A stretch of 64,000 nt of DNA from Liolophura sinensis (taxonomy: Eukaryota > Mollusca > Polyplacophora > Chitonida > Chitonidae), in contig NC_088304.1 in assembly GCF_032854445.1 (NCBI RefSeq), positions 2,358,001 through 2,422,000 of the forward strand, in the 5' to 3' direction. How positions within the stretch are numbered: position 1 is the stretch's first letter; each line of letters opens with the position of its first letter. Below, piece after piece: positions 11,345 to 22,060 of the stretch. Position numbers and translations under genes: made by a program. The notes under the pieces are model-generated. The model saw nothing but the letters and a program-made list of their open reading frames with translations, did not search any database and was not told the origin of the DNA.

Positions 11345-11840
11345 ATGCAAGGTTTAGAAATGAAGAGAAGATGAAGGATGGGTGGTTCAAGATGGGAAGT
11401 TTAGAAAGGAAGATGAAGTATAGAAGGTTTAAAAAGGAAGAGAGCATGAAAGATGGAAGGTTTAGAAATGAAGAGAGGATGAAGGATGGGAGGGTTAGAA
11501 AGGAAGAGAGGATGAAGGATGGAAGGTTCAGGATGGGAAGGTTAGAAAGGAAGAGAGGATGAAGGACGGAAGGTTTAGAAAAGAAGAGAGGATGAAGGAT
11601 GGAAGGTTTAGAAAGGAAAACATGATGAAGAATGGAAGGTTCGGGATGGAAGGTTTAAAAAGAAAGAGAGGATGAAGGATGGAAGGTTTAAAAAGGAAGA
11701 CAAGATGAAGGATGGAAGGTTAAGAAAGGAAGACATGATGAAGGATGGAAGGTGCAGGATGGGAGGCTTAGAAAGGAAGAGATGATGAAGGATGGAAGGT
11801 TTAGAAAGGTAGAAATGATGAAGGATGGATTTTTCAGGAC
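11345..11840. repeat. Purine-rich tandem array, about 33-bp unit
   Basis: The unit approximates atgaaggatggaaggtttag followed by aaaggaagagagg. The strand is almost free of pyrimidine runs. A shorter version (9840-10005) lies in unit 1 of the duplication. Open frames on either strand are artefacts of the repeat. Confidence 0.85.
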
Positions 11841-11999
11841 GGGAGTTTTACTATGCAACTTCCAGACTATTTCCAAAAAGCTACATTTTACGGGTCACGT
11901 GCGTTGCAAGTCTTAAGCTTGCATATCAGCTGTCCTAATAAAACCCTGACTGAAGTAAATTCACAGGTGGCTGGATTTCACCGGTTGTGTGCGACCATT

Positions 12000-13190
12000 G
12001 ACCAAGTATTTAACTGTCGTCGCTGCCCTAGTTTTACACCCCATGTTGTAAGCCTTTTACAATTTTGTGATGAGGTTTAAAATTTTGCCTTAAAAGACAA
12101 GGTGGAAAGTATGGTATAGCAGTTTCAGAATGGAAGGATCATAATGTTTGGTTAAAGGTGAAACAATCTCCGGTGATTTGTTTTATATGCCATTCCGATC
12201 TGTGTTTCAAAGCGCGGGCAGTGAAAACTGAGCACTGGTCGACATGAATCCTATATTGAAATCCTGGACAACATCAAATCCCAGCGGGTCTTCAGGGTGA
12301 AAAGAATAGAATATCAGCCCTCTAGGCAAACTTGGTGCAAATGTAGTGTCATACACTTACCCATATGCGACTTGCTATGAAAACCTCCGGGTGAAAAGTC
12401 ACGGATAACAGTCGCAAATCACGGAATGATCGTACGATCAGTCGTGAAGGGTCTTGAAGAGTCTTGATGAATCTTGCCAGTCTTGAAGATATCACCAGTG
12501 ATCCCAAGGCGATCGGAGAGGTGATCTGCACACTCCAGAAAACTTGCTGCGATGCTGCAATCTACATACATTCTTTCAAGGTAAATCGTTTGGGCTTTCC
12601 ATTTTACATGCACAAGAATGCCTATTTTTTAAATCACGTGACCACCACGGATGAATTGGAGTCATGCAGGAGTGGAAAGATTAAATGTTTGGGGTTTCAA
12701 TCAGGGTAAATTGGCGCCGGTTGACAGATGAGTTACACATCGCTTAGAACACAAATTTGTTCTCGGTGAGGAAGGTGGCTTATGACGTTGAACTCAGCGT
12801 TAATGGTGATGACTTTACTTACAATGTGGTTATATAAAAAGAGACGTTATGGTCATTGTATAAGAACTATATTTAACTATGTTTTTCAAGTTGTTTAAGT
12901 AAGAACTATATTTAACGGTTTTTATCGAGTTGTTTCTTGTGGGAAGAAACTGTTTCCTGGTTTTAACATCCTCTTTCCACGACATGACTGAAATACTTCT
13001 AGGAAGTCATTTTCCACGTTTTGCTAACTGGAAATCGTGTCGTTGGGATGACATTTTGTGCCATGTTTTAACTGAGGTAGTATATTTTTTTATCGTTGCG
13101 GTACTAATACAGAATGAGACGATTAGTCTTTGGGTGAATTGCTTTTATATAAAAAATATGGGAAACACACCAGAGCTTCCTACAGGCAGC
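12000..13190. other. Intergenic; one possible orphan exon
   Basis: No gene is clear. A plus-strand block at 12481-12580 is flanked by a 3' splice-like cttgccag and a donor aag|gtaaat. It reads 33 codons without a stop (starts LEDITSDPKAIGEVI). I do not recognise it. At 12868-12930 a taagaactatatttaac segment is repeated twice. Confidence 0.25.
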
Positions 13191-13404
13191 TAAAAAAGAA
13201 AGGCAACAAAAGAAGAAAGGACAACAAGAAACATAAACCTTTACAGACCTATAAGAAGAAAGAAACAAAACAGTTAAGTACAATCGTTTCATTACTCCTT
13301 TCCTTTTTCAATTTAAGAAGCCTCAACCTACCAAATTTTCGACAATCTCTGCCCCTCATCTAACATAGCCAAACGAAAGGCAACTGATATCCCTGAACTG
13401 AACA

Positions 13405-13690
13405 GGTCACCGAAACGTTTCGCCCCAACCCCTCCTACAAATATTACTAGCTTTATAGCAATTATTCACAGTTTAGTGAATATGAGGGCTACCCAATTCC
13501 CTAAGCAGAAACTGGTCCAAGACCTGAAAAACAAAGCTGGGGTTGTCCATAGCGTTACGGAACTACCTGGCGCTGACCTTAAAATCCGTTGCAGAGCCAG
13601 AAACTTCTACAGGTTGACCTTCTAGCAGACAAACCAGTAAATATTAAACCATATACACCTCGTAGAACACAATGAAAAGGTGTAATATAT
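13405..13690 (+). pseudogene. LINE ORF1, 5' part (interrupted)
   Basis: One frame reads SPKRFAPTPPTNITSF and then KNKAGVVHSVTELPGADLKI, typical of a LINE gag-like ORF1 upstream of its zinc knuckles. It ends in a stop near 13625, about 65 bases before the Tc1-like insertion. Across the insertion the coding sense resumes at 15240 in the same frame once the transposon is ignored, with a stop codon near the junction. Confidence 0.5.
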
Positions 13691-13691
13691 A

Positions 13692-15220
13692 CTATCCAAA
13701 AAAAGAAACGCATAGGTGTTTTGTTTTATTTTAAAATGAAATAAATACATTTTGTCTTCATTTCATGAGCAAAATGTGTTTTAATATTGTTAATAGTCAC
13801 AGTTAGCACACATTTTATTCCTCAAAACATTTCTTGGTTGAAAATGTTGAGTTTGGAGGCCGTTTTTGGAAGAAGTAAAAAATACAGCACCACACTGCAT
13901 CACGTGCAGTCTTACACGCCGAAGTTACGCATGGAAAGCATGCAGTGTGTGACTATAAAACCGCAACTTCGGGCCGGAAATTGGCGTCTTTCAAGTGGTG
14001 TTTTCAAGCTGATTCAACATGCCACGTCTTGACACTGTCACAAGAAATATTGCCATTGGAAGACTTCAAGCTGGAGAGTCCCAATCGTCCATTTCTAGGC
14101 GTCTACACGTCAGCCAGAGCACGATTTCACGGCTTGCTGCCCGATACAACAATACTGGGACAACAAATGACCGTCGGCGTTCAGGTCGACCACGTGTCAC
14201 TACAGCAGCCCAAGATCGCTACGTAAGGGTCCTCCATTTGCGTGACCGTTGTGCTACAGCTGAAAGCACAGCAGCCAGCATACCGGGACTGAGGAGGATA
14301 CCAGGTCAGACAGTGCGGAACAGGCTGAGGGAACATGGACTGAGAGCCAGGAGGCCCTATGTTGGGATCGTGCTGCGTCCTCACCATCGCGCCAATCGCC
14401 TCCGATGGTGTAACAACGTGACTGCATGGAATCTACGCAACTGGCGACGCATTTGGTTCAGTGATGAGTCCAGATTCCTAATGCAGAGACGTGATGGTAG
14501 AAACCGGGTTTACAGACGTGCTCACGAACGTTATGCCCCTAACTGCGTACGCCAAGTGGACAGATTTGGTGGAGGGAGTGTGATGATGTGGGCAACAATA
14601 TCGTATACTGGTCGTACAAATCTTGTCCACGTTCAGGGAAATCTTACGGCCGTACGCTACCGAGACACCATCCTGCAGCCACACCTCTTACCTGTCATTG
14701 ACGTTCAGCGGGAGTTGTTCCAGCAGGACAACGCCAGACCGCACACGGCACGTGTCACAAGGGACTTCCTCGCCGAAAACAATGTAAATGTGCTACCCTG
14801 GCCATCCCGTTCCCCGGATCTTAACCCAATTGAGCATCTGTGGGATGAACTTGATCGACGTCTACGCCAACGTCAACCTCAACCCCAAACGCTTCAAGAG
14901 CAAGTTGCATGTTGGCAGGAGGAGTGGCAGAACATTCCCCAGGCCTCTATCCAGCGTCTCATCCAGTCTATGACAAGGCGTGTCAGAACTGTTATTCGTG
15001 CCCGTGGTGGTCAAAACAGATACTGACATTCCACTCAAGTGGGAGACTCATTGTGAGTGTCTTACCTCAAGTTGATGGCCTTGTTGTCTAGATATGGACC
15101 TTTCCTTAATCTGTGTAAAAACATATTTGCAGAATAGCAATTCTTATTTAGTTATGCATAATTGAAAAGACTGCATCACCTCCGCAAAAAAACGCGTTAT
15201 GCGTTTCTTTTTTTGGATAG
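13692..15220 (+). mobile_element. Tc1-like DNA transposon, structurally intact
   Basis: Perfect 23-bp terminal inverted repeats, ctatccaaaaaaagaaacgc plus ata, lie at 13692-13714 and 15198-15220. They are flanked by TA on each side, the target duplication of the Tc1/mariner group. Inside is a single uninterrupted transposase frame. The element sits within ORF1 of the LINE, so it is younger than that copy. Confidence 0.93.
14019..15026 (+). CDS. Tc1-like transposase, DD34E, full length
   Basis: Cuts the transposon at its inverted repeats and reinserts it at TA sites. The 335-residue frame has no stop, and its length is normal for Tc1 transposases. An N-terminal paired-like helix-turn-helix (about 8-45, with SQSSISRRLHVSQSTISRL) is followed by the GRPR minor-groove motif (56-59) and a second DNA-binding half to about 120. 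The DDE core has D149 (WFSDESRF), D237 (QQDNARPHTA) and E272 (LNPIEHLW), with 34 residues between the last two. The glycine-rich GGGSVMMW box is at 184-191. The start Met follows 327 bases of 5' region after the left repeat. All catalytic residues are present, so this copy may be active. Confidence 0.95.
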   Translation: MPRLDTVTRNIAIGRLQAGESQSSISRRLHVSQSTISRLAARYNNTGTTNDRRRSGRPRVTTAAQDRYVRVLHLRDRCATAESTAASIPGLRRIPGQTVRNRLREHGLRARRPYVGIVLRPHHRANRLRWCNNVTAWNLRNWRRIWFSDESRFLMQRRDGRNRVYRRAHERYAPNCVRQVDRFGGGSVMMWATISYTGRTNLVHVQGNLTAVRYRDTILQPHLLPVIDVQRELFQQDNARPHTARVTRDFLAENNVNVLPWPSRSPDLNPIEHLWDELDRRLRQRQPQPQTLQEQVACWQEEWQNIPQASIQRLIQSMTRRVRTVIRARGGQNRY

Positions 15221-15239
15221 TATATGTCACTGACCATTA

Positions 15240-15626
15240 AATACCAAAATGGAAGATCTTATGAATAAGCTGAAAGATCAAAATGTCCTCTATGCAAAAC
15301 GCTTTAGTAAGGATAATACACTAACAACAAGTATAATGCTTATAAAGTATAAAGGATTAAGATTACCAGAAACAGTTCAGCTGTCTCTGCACAACATTAT
15401 CGTGAAGCCTTTCTATGAAGCGCCTAGACATTCCTACCAGTGCCAAAAATATGGTCACACAAAGAGAGTTTGTAAATCCGACATAGTTTGCCCTAAATGT
15501 TCAGGAAAACAGGAATATCAAAATTGCATCGAAAGAAAAGCCACCTGCGCAAACTGTAACAAAACCACTCAGCAGGATACAAAGGGTGCGGCGCATACAA
15601 AAGAGCCAAAACAATCGAGTTTATAA
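15240..15626 (+). pseudogene. LINE ORF1, 3' part with zinc knuckles
   Basis: Binds the retrotransposon RNA in an intact element. The frame reads MEDLMNKLKDQNVLYAKRF, then LPETVQLSLHNIIVKPF, then a Cys/His-rich run: CQKYGHTKRVC, CPKCSG, CANC. These are CCHC knuckles as in Jockey/I-group ORF1 proteins. Its N-terminal part lies left of the Tc1-like element. Confidence 0.7.
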
Positions 15627-16094
15627 AGGCAGATAAAGGAGTAAGACTCCGAAGCTGTCAAACAAGATAGGCAGACACAAAGACTCACCAAAAAGAGCGT
15701 GCTAACAAGCTTTAATTCTAAGGACACAATGGCAGCGCAAAGTGAACTATCCGAACAAGAAAATCATGCACAGGAAACCGGAACCGAACAAACCGACAAA
15801 ATTAGCATGAGTAAACTGGAATTTCTGAGTTTTATAAATATAGTGATCGACTCCGTTTACAATCAACGGTCAGCTAATAGAACCAAAACTGACATAATAA
15901 CCAATATCGCACATGAGTTTCTAAATTGGAAATTCACCCCAAGAGAAATAATTGAATGGGGATTGAACCCAATATTTGCCCAGAAAACATCCACTCCAAC
16001 CAAAATAGCAGAACGACTAAATACGTCAATATAAATACAGCCCTAACAATGACGAACTGTATGGCTTCAAATTTCGATCAATCAGTGCAATCGA

Positions 16095-16760
16095 AATCAC
16101 ATCAAAATCCTACCATGGAATGTCCGCGGCATTCAAAAAAACGGAGACAACCTAAAAGTGCTTACCTCTGAAACTAAACCAGAGGTTATTTGTATTCAGG
16201 AAACCTTCCTCAAACCAGGAAATAACCCCAACAACAAATTCAATATCCCCGGCTACAAAGCATACCGATGTGATAGGTTACAAGACAGACTGGGTGGAAA
16301 TCTCATTCTTGTCAAGGAAAACATTGTACACCTATATATGTGCTCGAAAAACGTAAATGACTTACTTGAATGGCAAGCTATTCAAATATACCACGACAAT
16401 AAACTAATTCACATTATAAACATATACTCTCCCAGAAGTAGGAGGACAATATCCAAAACAGAGCTCGACAATATTATTTCCATCTTCAGCCCAAGTGCTA
16501 TTATCTGCGGCGATTTCAATAACCATAACCCTTTATGGGATGCAAAGTGTAAACATAGTGACGATTGTGGTAACACAGTACAAGCATGGTTAGAGGAACA
16601 CAGCCTAGTCTACTTAAACGATGGCGAAGGAACAAGAATAGACCTCGGCACAGGCAACACTTCAGCAATAGATCTCACTATTACCACACCTGATCTCACA
16701 CCATAAGCAGGCTGGAATGTTATACCAGATACACTCGGGAGTGACCATTTCACTATCATG
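16095..16760 (+). pseudogene. LINE ORF2 endonuclease domain
   Basis: Nicks target DNA to prime reverse transcription. The open frame starts near 16095 without an ATG. It holds the apurinic-endonuclease motifs WNVRGI, VICIQETF (catalytic Glu), INIYSPRS, ICGDFNNHNPLW (Asp/Asn pair) and IDLTITT. An in-frame stop at 16704-16706 precedes the final LGSDHFTI motif (His), which follows at about 16738-16760 in the same frame. The domain is complete except for that stop. Confidence 0.8.
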
Positions 16761-17105
16761 ACAGAACTTGGTATGTCACCTCAACCTGAAGTAAATCTCA
16801 ATAACCCCAAATTTCTGTTCCACAAAGCAAACTGGGAAAATTTTAAGAAAGATTGCCAAAATATATTCATTGATGATGATTGCCTCTCCGATATAGACCT
16901 ATTCAACCAAAATCTTACTGATGATATACTCAGGATTGCAGAATAACACATTCCTATTTCCTCCCAGCATAAAAGACCTGCAAATCCTGTTCCTTGATGG
17001 AACAGTAAATGCTCTGCAAAAAAAAGAAACAAAAAAAGAGCACTGCGTGAATTCAAAAGACCCAGATTACATACACAGTCTGGGTCAAAATCAAAGAGAA
17101 ACAAA

Positions 17106-18142
17106 TTGAAAGTATGGAACAAACTTAAACAAATACAAGGCAAAACCATCCATCAAATCCCATCTTTAGATCGCAAACACAAAATCAATGGGGAAAAACC
17201 AAAATACCTCGCTAAAACCTCCCCAGAAAATAGCAGCGATCGAAACCTTAATCCATCTTTCAAACTAATCAAGGCTAACACATTTCTACAACTACAGCCC
17301 GACGATCACGTTGAACATGATCTTAATAAAGATTTCTCCCTACAGGAATATCACAAAGCCATTCACTTTAAAAAAGAAATCTCACAAGGCGAAGACAAAT
17401 TAGGCTACAAAATCCTAAAACACCTACCGCTAAAAACACAAAATATAATACTGAAACTCATAAATACAAGTTGGAGGAAAAAACAGCTGCCCCAAAGCTG
17501 GAAATCGTCCATTGTTATTCCGATCCACAAAGCTGGAAATCGTCCATTGTTATTCCGATCCACAAAGCTGGAAATCGTCTATTGTTATTCCGATCCAAAA
17601 AGCTGGAAAAAACATCCTATGTACACTAATGGAAACTATGGTCAAAACCAGACTAGAATTTTATCTTGCCAAAAAGGGGATAAATAGGCGCGAATACACT
17701 CTGGGTGTTTTTCTAGATATTGAAAAAGTTTTCGACCTCGTTCGGCGGGATCGAGTTATACTACAATTCGATAAACTCGGGATAAAAGGAAGAATCCAAC
17801 ATTGGATAAATGATTTCCTAAGAAATCGGAACTATAAAGTTAGACTTGGACAAACTTCATCTAAAAGACACACTCAACAAACTGGTACACCTCAAGGGAG
17901 CGTACTAAGCCCGACATTAATTAACATTCTGATAAACGGTTTAGCAAATGCAATAGATAGTAACCATCCAAACATAGAGCAGTCACTATTTGCTGACGAT
18001 GCGGCAATATGGAAAACAGGCAAATCTATAAAGAAAATGAAAAATGCTATACAGAAAACACTGAACACCATCTCGAACTGGGCCAACACAAGGGGATTTA
18101 AATTCTCACCCACTAAAACAACAGGTATTGTCTTTAAAATTT
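17106..18142 (+). pseudogene. LINE ORF2 reverse transcriptase, frameshifted
   Basis: Copies the retrotransposon RNA into DNA at the nick. The palm motifs are VFLDIEKVFD (motif A region), TGTPQGSVLSPTL (B) and SLFADDAAIW (C, with the catalytic Asp pair), followed by ANTRGFKFSPTKT (D/E). The N-terminal finger part (to about 17500) is in another frame. The switch is explained by a 35-bp segment repeated three times (about 17496-17606). Between the KAGK block and the palm the domain is shorter than usual, so there are also small deletions. A SINE ends the frame at 18141. Confidence 0.85.
17496..17606. repeat. 35-bp triplication inside the reverse transcriptase
   Basis: The segment aaagctggaaatcgtccatt followed by gttattccgatccac occurs three times in a row with single-base differences. 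Two extra copies add 70 bases, which shifts the frame by one. Confidence 0.85.
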
Positions 18143-18256
18143 ATTTATTTATTTGATTTGTGTTTTACGCCGTACTCAAGAATATTTCACTTATATGGCG
18201 GCCAGCAATATGGTCGGAGGAGACCGGACAGAACCTGGGGGACAGAAGCCTTGCCA
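18141..18256 (-). mobile_element. SINE family A, 5'-truncated, inserted in LINE ORF2
   Basis: Read on the minus strand it ends in the family tail: ttgagtacggcgtaaaacac and then AAATAAAT repeats. The retained part corresponds to the 3' half. It separates the reverse transcriptase from the RNase H remnant. Confidence 0.75.
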
Positions 18257-18559
18257 AAGTAAAAAGAAAACACACATCAACAACAACCCCCGTGGTTATT
18301 GCAAACTCCCCAAATAGACACTGCACTCCATGACCAAATTTCAAAACTGGAAAACCCGGTATATGTCAAAGTTCAAGCCTTAGAACACTGCCACAAACAC
18401 CACAACGGTCATCTGAAAGTATATATGGATCCAAAAATGTGCAAGGTCACACTGGATCATCATTTGCAATACCAAACTTAAACATAGTTAAAATCTATAA
18501 ACTAACCAACCACCTCTCCGTCTATGCCAATGAATTAGTTGCAAGTACAATGGCTACAA

Positions 18560-19275
18560 TGGATTCTTGAGAACAAACCAAACCGAGTAGCCATACTAAG
18601 CGACTCCCTCAGTGGATTCATTTGAATCCAAAACTCAAAATCTGAGAGCAGACCAGACCTCCTAAAAGAAATAATCTCGCTAACTAACAAAATACAGAAA
18701 CAAAAAACCGAACTGACTCTAGCATGGGTTCCAGCGCAAGTTAATATTCGAGAAAATGAAATTGCAGATCAGGCAGCCAAATCGAGCCTACAGCAATATC
18801 CTCAAGATATAGACTACCCCTGAGCCAAACTTAAATTTATACATTGATCAATACCCAAATTAACACTCAGTGGAAAGAGGAATGGGATAAAGAATCCAAC
18901 GGAGGGTGGCACCATAAAATATTGGACGGAACGATTACAAAATTTGTTCCAATTATTGAATAACCAGGATGGCAAAAACATATCACGCCTGACACTAGGG
19001 AAAACAGGGCTCAGAGCACATCCAGCAGCTATAATCCAAAATTCTTCACTAACTTGCCAAGCCTATCAAGACCATGATGAAACCACAGAGCACTATTTGC
19101 TACAATGTATTAGACACAGTAAAGAATGAAGATGATTGGCAGAATGCCTGAAAATCTAAAAATGTGAGCTTGACCTTCAGACTATCCTTAACCCCAAACC
19201 ACATCTGAGAACACAAATATTTTCCTTACTAAAAGAATACATAAAATCGACGGGTTACAAAAGCCTAATCTAATA
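18560..19275 (+). pseudogene. LINE ORF2 RNase H and C-terminal Cys/His region
   Basis: With a few stops and shifts one can read VAILSDSLSGFI (RNase H with SDS), then LTLAWVPAQVN and NEIADQAAK (the closing RNase H motif). After that comes a tail with SLTCQAYQDHDETTEHYLLQC, the Cys/His segment found at the end of I-group ORF2. The frame ends near 19273. RNase H would remove the RNA template. It is too damaged to work. Confidence 0.65.
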
Positions 19276-19284
19276 AAACACTGT

Positions 19285-19515
19285 TGACCAACAACGGCGA
19301 TACCTCGATTCTAAGAGCCGTTTCTCCTCTGGTCAACAATACGTCACTATTCTCTGATTAAAGACAGTGCATTTTCCGAAATTACCAAACACATATACCA
19401 ACAACGGCGATACCTTGATTTTGAGGGCCGTTTATGCCACAGATACATAATTCCTTCCTACAACTTTACTCCCGATTATATCGGCGATACCTTGATCTTG
19501 AGGGCCAATAAAACA
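19285..19515 (+). repeat. Repeated motif in the LINE 3' UTR
   Basis: The block caacggcgatacc-tgatt-t followed by gagggccg occurs three times, near 19292, 19398 and 19480 (the last more diverged), just after the ORF2 stop. It may be the recognition structure for the element's own reverse transcriptase. Confidence 0.5.
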
Positions 19516-19886
19516 TCTATGAACCGGTTTGCAAAAACATAGCACACGAAAACAATGTAACCACAGAAGCTGATGACTGTAGTGATTAATAATGTTTCTC
19601 CATTTACTAATCTGTCCACTTGTTTGTTGTTATTATCTATTCTTATTAGTTGATATTTATTTTCTATTTATTTACAAATGTGTATATGATCATACGAGGA
19701 CAGACCGTCTATCAAATTTTGATTCATAGCTATAGAACTAATTTGCTCCTAAGTATGTGTTTGATCAAATATCTTCTTGCTTAAGATATACATTATCTTA
19801 TAAACAAAACCGCCTCGCTAATGAAAAATACAACTATCTTGTATATTTGTTTTCTCCATTTGTTTTCACAGGAACAAAAAACAAGG

Positions 19887-20558
19887 ATGAAAGTTTTAAT
19901 TATCGGCAGCAGTTACGTTCATAGGCTGGTGAATAGTATCCTTTGAAATTCGATCCCAAACTCTAGAATCGACTTTAGAACAGACCAGGTCATTCAATTC
20001 TTTGGCAATGGGGGAGCTAGTGTTGGGACACTTAGATACTCTGGAGGATTGGAAAGTCTCCTTCAGGAGACAAAACCTGACCTAGTTATCCTCCACATTG
20101 GGGGAAACGATGCGGACTCCCCCAAACCAGCATCAGCAATTTGCGCTGATATTCTAGACTATGTTGGTGCACTTAAATCGAAATTCCATATTCAAAGGAT
20201 ATACATCATCCAGCTTCGTTACCGTGAGATAACTCGGTGAATTACGGTGCACATTTATAACACAAAAATCCATGAAATTAACATGAAGCTGACAAACAAC
20301 CAATTGGCCACCTTCTGAAGACAAGGGAATGATCCGACCACAAAAGCAAATTCTAACCAACGACGGAGTGACCTAAACACTCTAGGTCAGGAACTGTACT
20401 ACCGGTCTATGAAACGTGCTGTAAGGCCACGAATAAAAACTGGAAATAGAAATAGAAATCAACTAAAGAAGACAGGAAAAACAATACCCATGGGACCAAA
20501 GAAAATTAACACCAAAGAAACGAAGACCAGAAACATAAAAGACTTCATAACAGTATGA
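19887..20558 (+). pseudogene. SGNH/GDSL-hydrolase-like ORF, decayed
   Basis: The frame starts MKVLIIGSSYVHRL, where block I carries the nucleophile Ser. After a stop it continues with a glycine-rich GNGGASVG segment, then LVILHIGGNDAD (block III, Asn-Asp). Towards the end LNTLGQELYYRSMKRAV is followed by a Lys/Arg-rich tail and a stop at 20556. A one-base loss just before that block removes the region expected to hold the catalytic His. Such SGNH proteins are common in invertebrate genomes, often linked to retroelements. This one lies right after the LINE 3' end, but a link is not shown. At least three in-frame stops make it a pseudogene. Confidence 0.6.
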
Positions 20559-20559
20559 C

Positions 20560-22060
20560 TATCTCTTGCTTCAACTAAGTGGATGAGGCCTGACATCCTT
20601 GCTCCTCAATTATACTTGTCTCACCTGTTACAGGCACAGGTTTCCAGTACGCTGGTTTTACCTGGACGGTGTCCGGTAAAAGTGGCGGGAGCACTTTAAC
20701 TCCACGTCACAGAGGAGGAAGCAAGAGAACAAAACCGTTTACCAATCAATAAAAGCACTGATGTTGTTTTCTCTCTGTGTAAATGTCTGTATAGGCAGCC
20801 CAATGTAATCTTGTAATGTAGATCTATGTAGATCTATTTATTCTAAAGTAAAGACAACGCAACTCTCTGTAAATAGCTTACTATTTATCCCCTTTCTATT
20901 AAATAACCATGGCAACATTTGAACCTATACAATAAGCTATACACATATTACCACTAAAAGGGTTAATTCCAGTAATTTACTCACGTACATATGTAAATAG
21001 TATACCAACACACTACCATTATCTACCAAAAATATCCATGTGTTAAAAAAATAAAACACTGAGTTGATGGGCCACGATATCCTCCAGGAGAGTGACCCTA
21101 AAACCAGTATTTAACTGGAATACCCCGGAAATTATGAAGAGTTAACTAGACAGTTCAGGGGCATATAACTGTCTAGTTGCCCTCTAAGTCTTTGCTAAAT
21201 GAATGGGCTTAAAGATCTATTTATAAACGACGGTCATTAAAACATTTGTAGCAAGAAAACCGTTGATGATAGCTTAAAATGGTCAATTCCCCATAAAAGG
21301 TAATACATCACCTCACGTAATACAATATGACATAAATTACAAATTTATGGCTTTCATAATATTCGATTTAGTAGCGACTGAAATTACGTAGTTTCGCATT
21401 TTAATGCCTTCTTCAAACTTATGTAACTATGATTTCTCTACATGTATGTCTATTTCAGAAGTATCAGTCTACAGGTTCTAGATATAGGAAAACGATTGTT
21501 ATGCGAGTCCTTTCCAGACTGCGGAGGCATCTTAGTGTAATTATAGTGTAAAATAAGGCTTTTATGTATGTATTTGACATGAATGTATGTTCCGAAAATG
21601 CAAATTCGAGTAAACTGACTGCCTTACCACAAATACTGTAATTTATTCGTATTTTTAGAAGATATTAATACTGCTCAAAGCTAAAAACTGCATTTCTGTC
21701 CCAGTTCTTTTATAATAGTAAAGCCATGAATATGTTGTTCTAGTAGATGGACTATCAATGTTAGATAAGAAAAAAATATTTGTTAGCTGAAAAGAGCAGA
21801 TTAGATGTCCCTAAAATTAGAAGAATTGGGGTATACCAAACTATGCCGTATAAAGATCCCCCCTACAAGGTGGATATTTAGCTGCATTATTGTCACTAAA
21901 ATTTTGTTTATAAAAACTCTGTATGCATATTTTAACGATAACGTTTTCATGTTCTGTCTCATGATGCTAATTGTTCTATATTTTGTCATGTTTTTTTAAT
22001 AAATAAAATGAGTTGTACAATAATTGTTTTCGTTTGTTCATTTGTTTCGGGTTTGTGTCA
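20560..22060. other. No gene seen; one small hairpin
   Basis: AT-rich. A 12-bp perfect inverted repeat (aactagacagtt at 21144-21155, partner at 21167-21178) encloses an 11-base loop. Nothing else is recognised. Confidence 0.4.

Larger units (their letters stand above)
8452..11993 (+). repeat. Tandem duplication of the sulfotransferase 3' end and flank
   Basis: Unit 1 (about 8452-10086) and unit 2 (about 10087-11993) align over most of their length. Shared parts are the last coding bases, the stop, the 3' UTR, a 38-bp array, a foldback element, a purine-rich array, and a closing segment gtggctggatttcaccggtt (10050, 11967). Unit 2 is longer because its purine array grew while its 38-bp array has fewer copies. 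Confidence 0.85.
13190..19620 (+). mobile_element. Non-LTR retrotransposon with RNase H (I/Nimb-like), nested and decayed
   Basis: Recognisable parts in order are ORF1 with zinc knuckles (split by Tc1), an apurinic-type endonuclease, reverse transcriptase, RNase H, a C-terminal Cys/His segment, and a 3' UTR with a thrice-repeated motif. ORF2 with a C-terminal RNase H points to the I group (I, Nimb and relatives) rather than CR1 or RTE. Stops, small duplications and deletions show that it is dead. The 5' boundary is uncertain. Confidence 0.8.

Noticed and set aside
14181-14684. Minus-strand frames inside the transposase
   Set aside because: Shadows of the transposase coding sequence.
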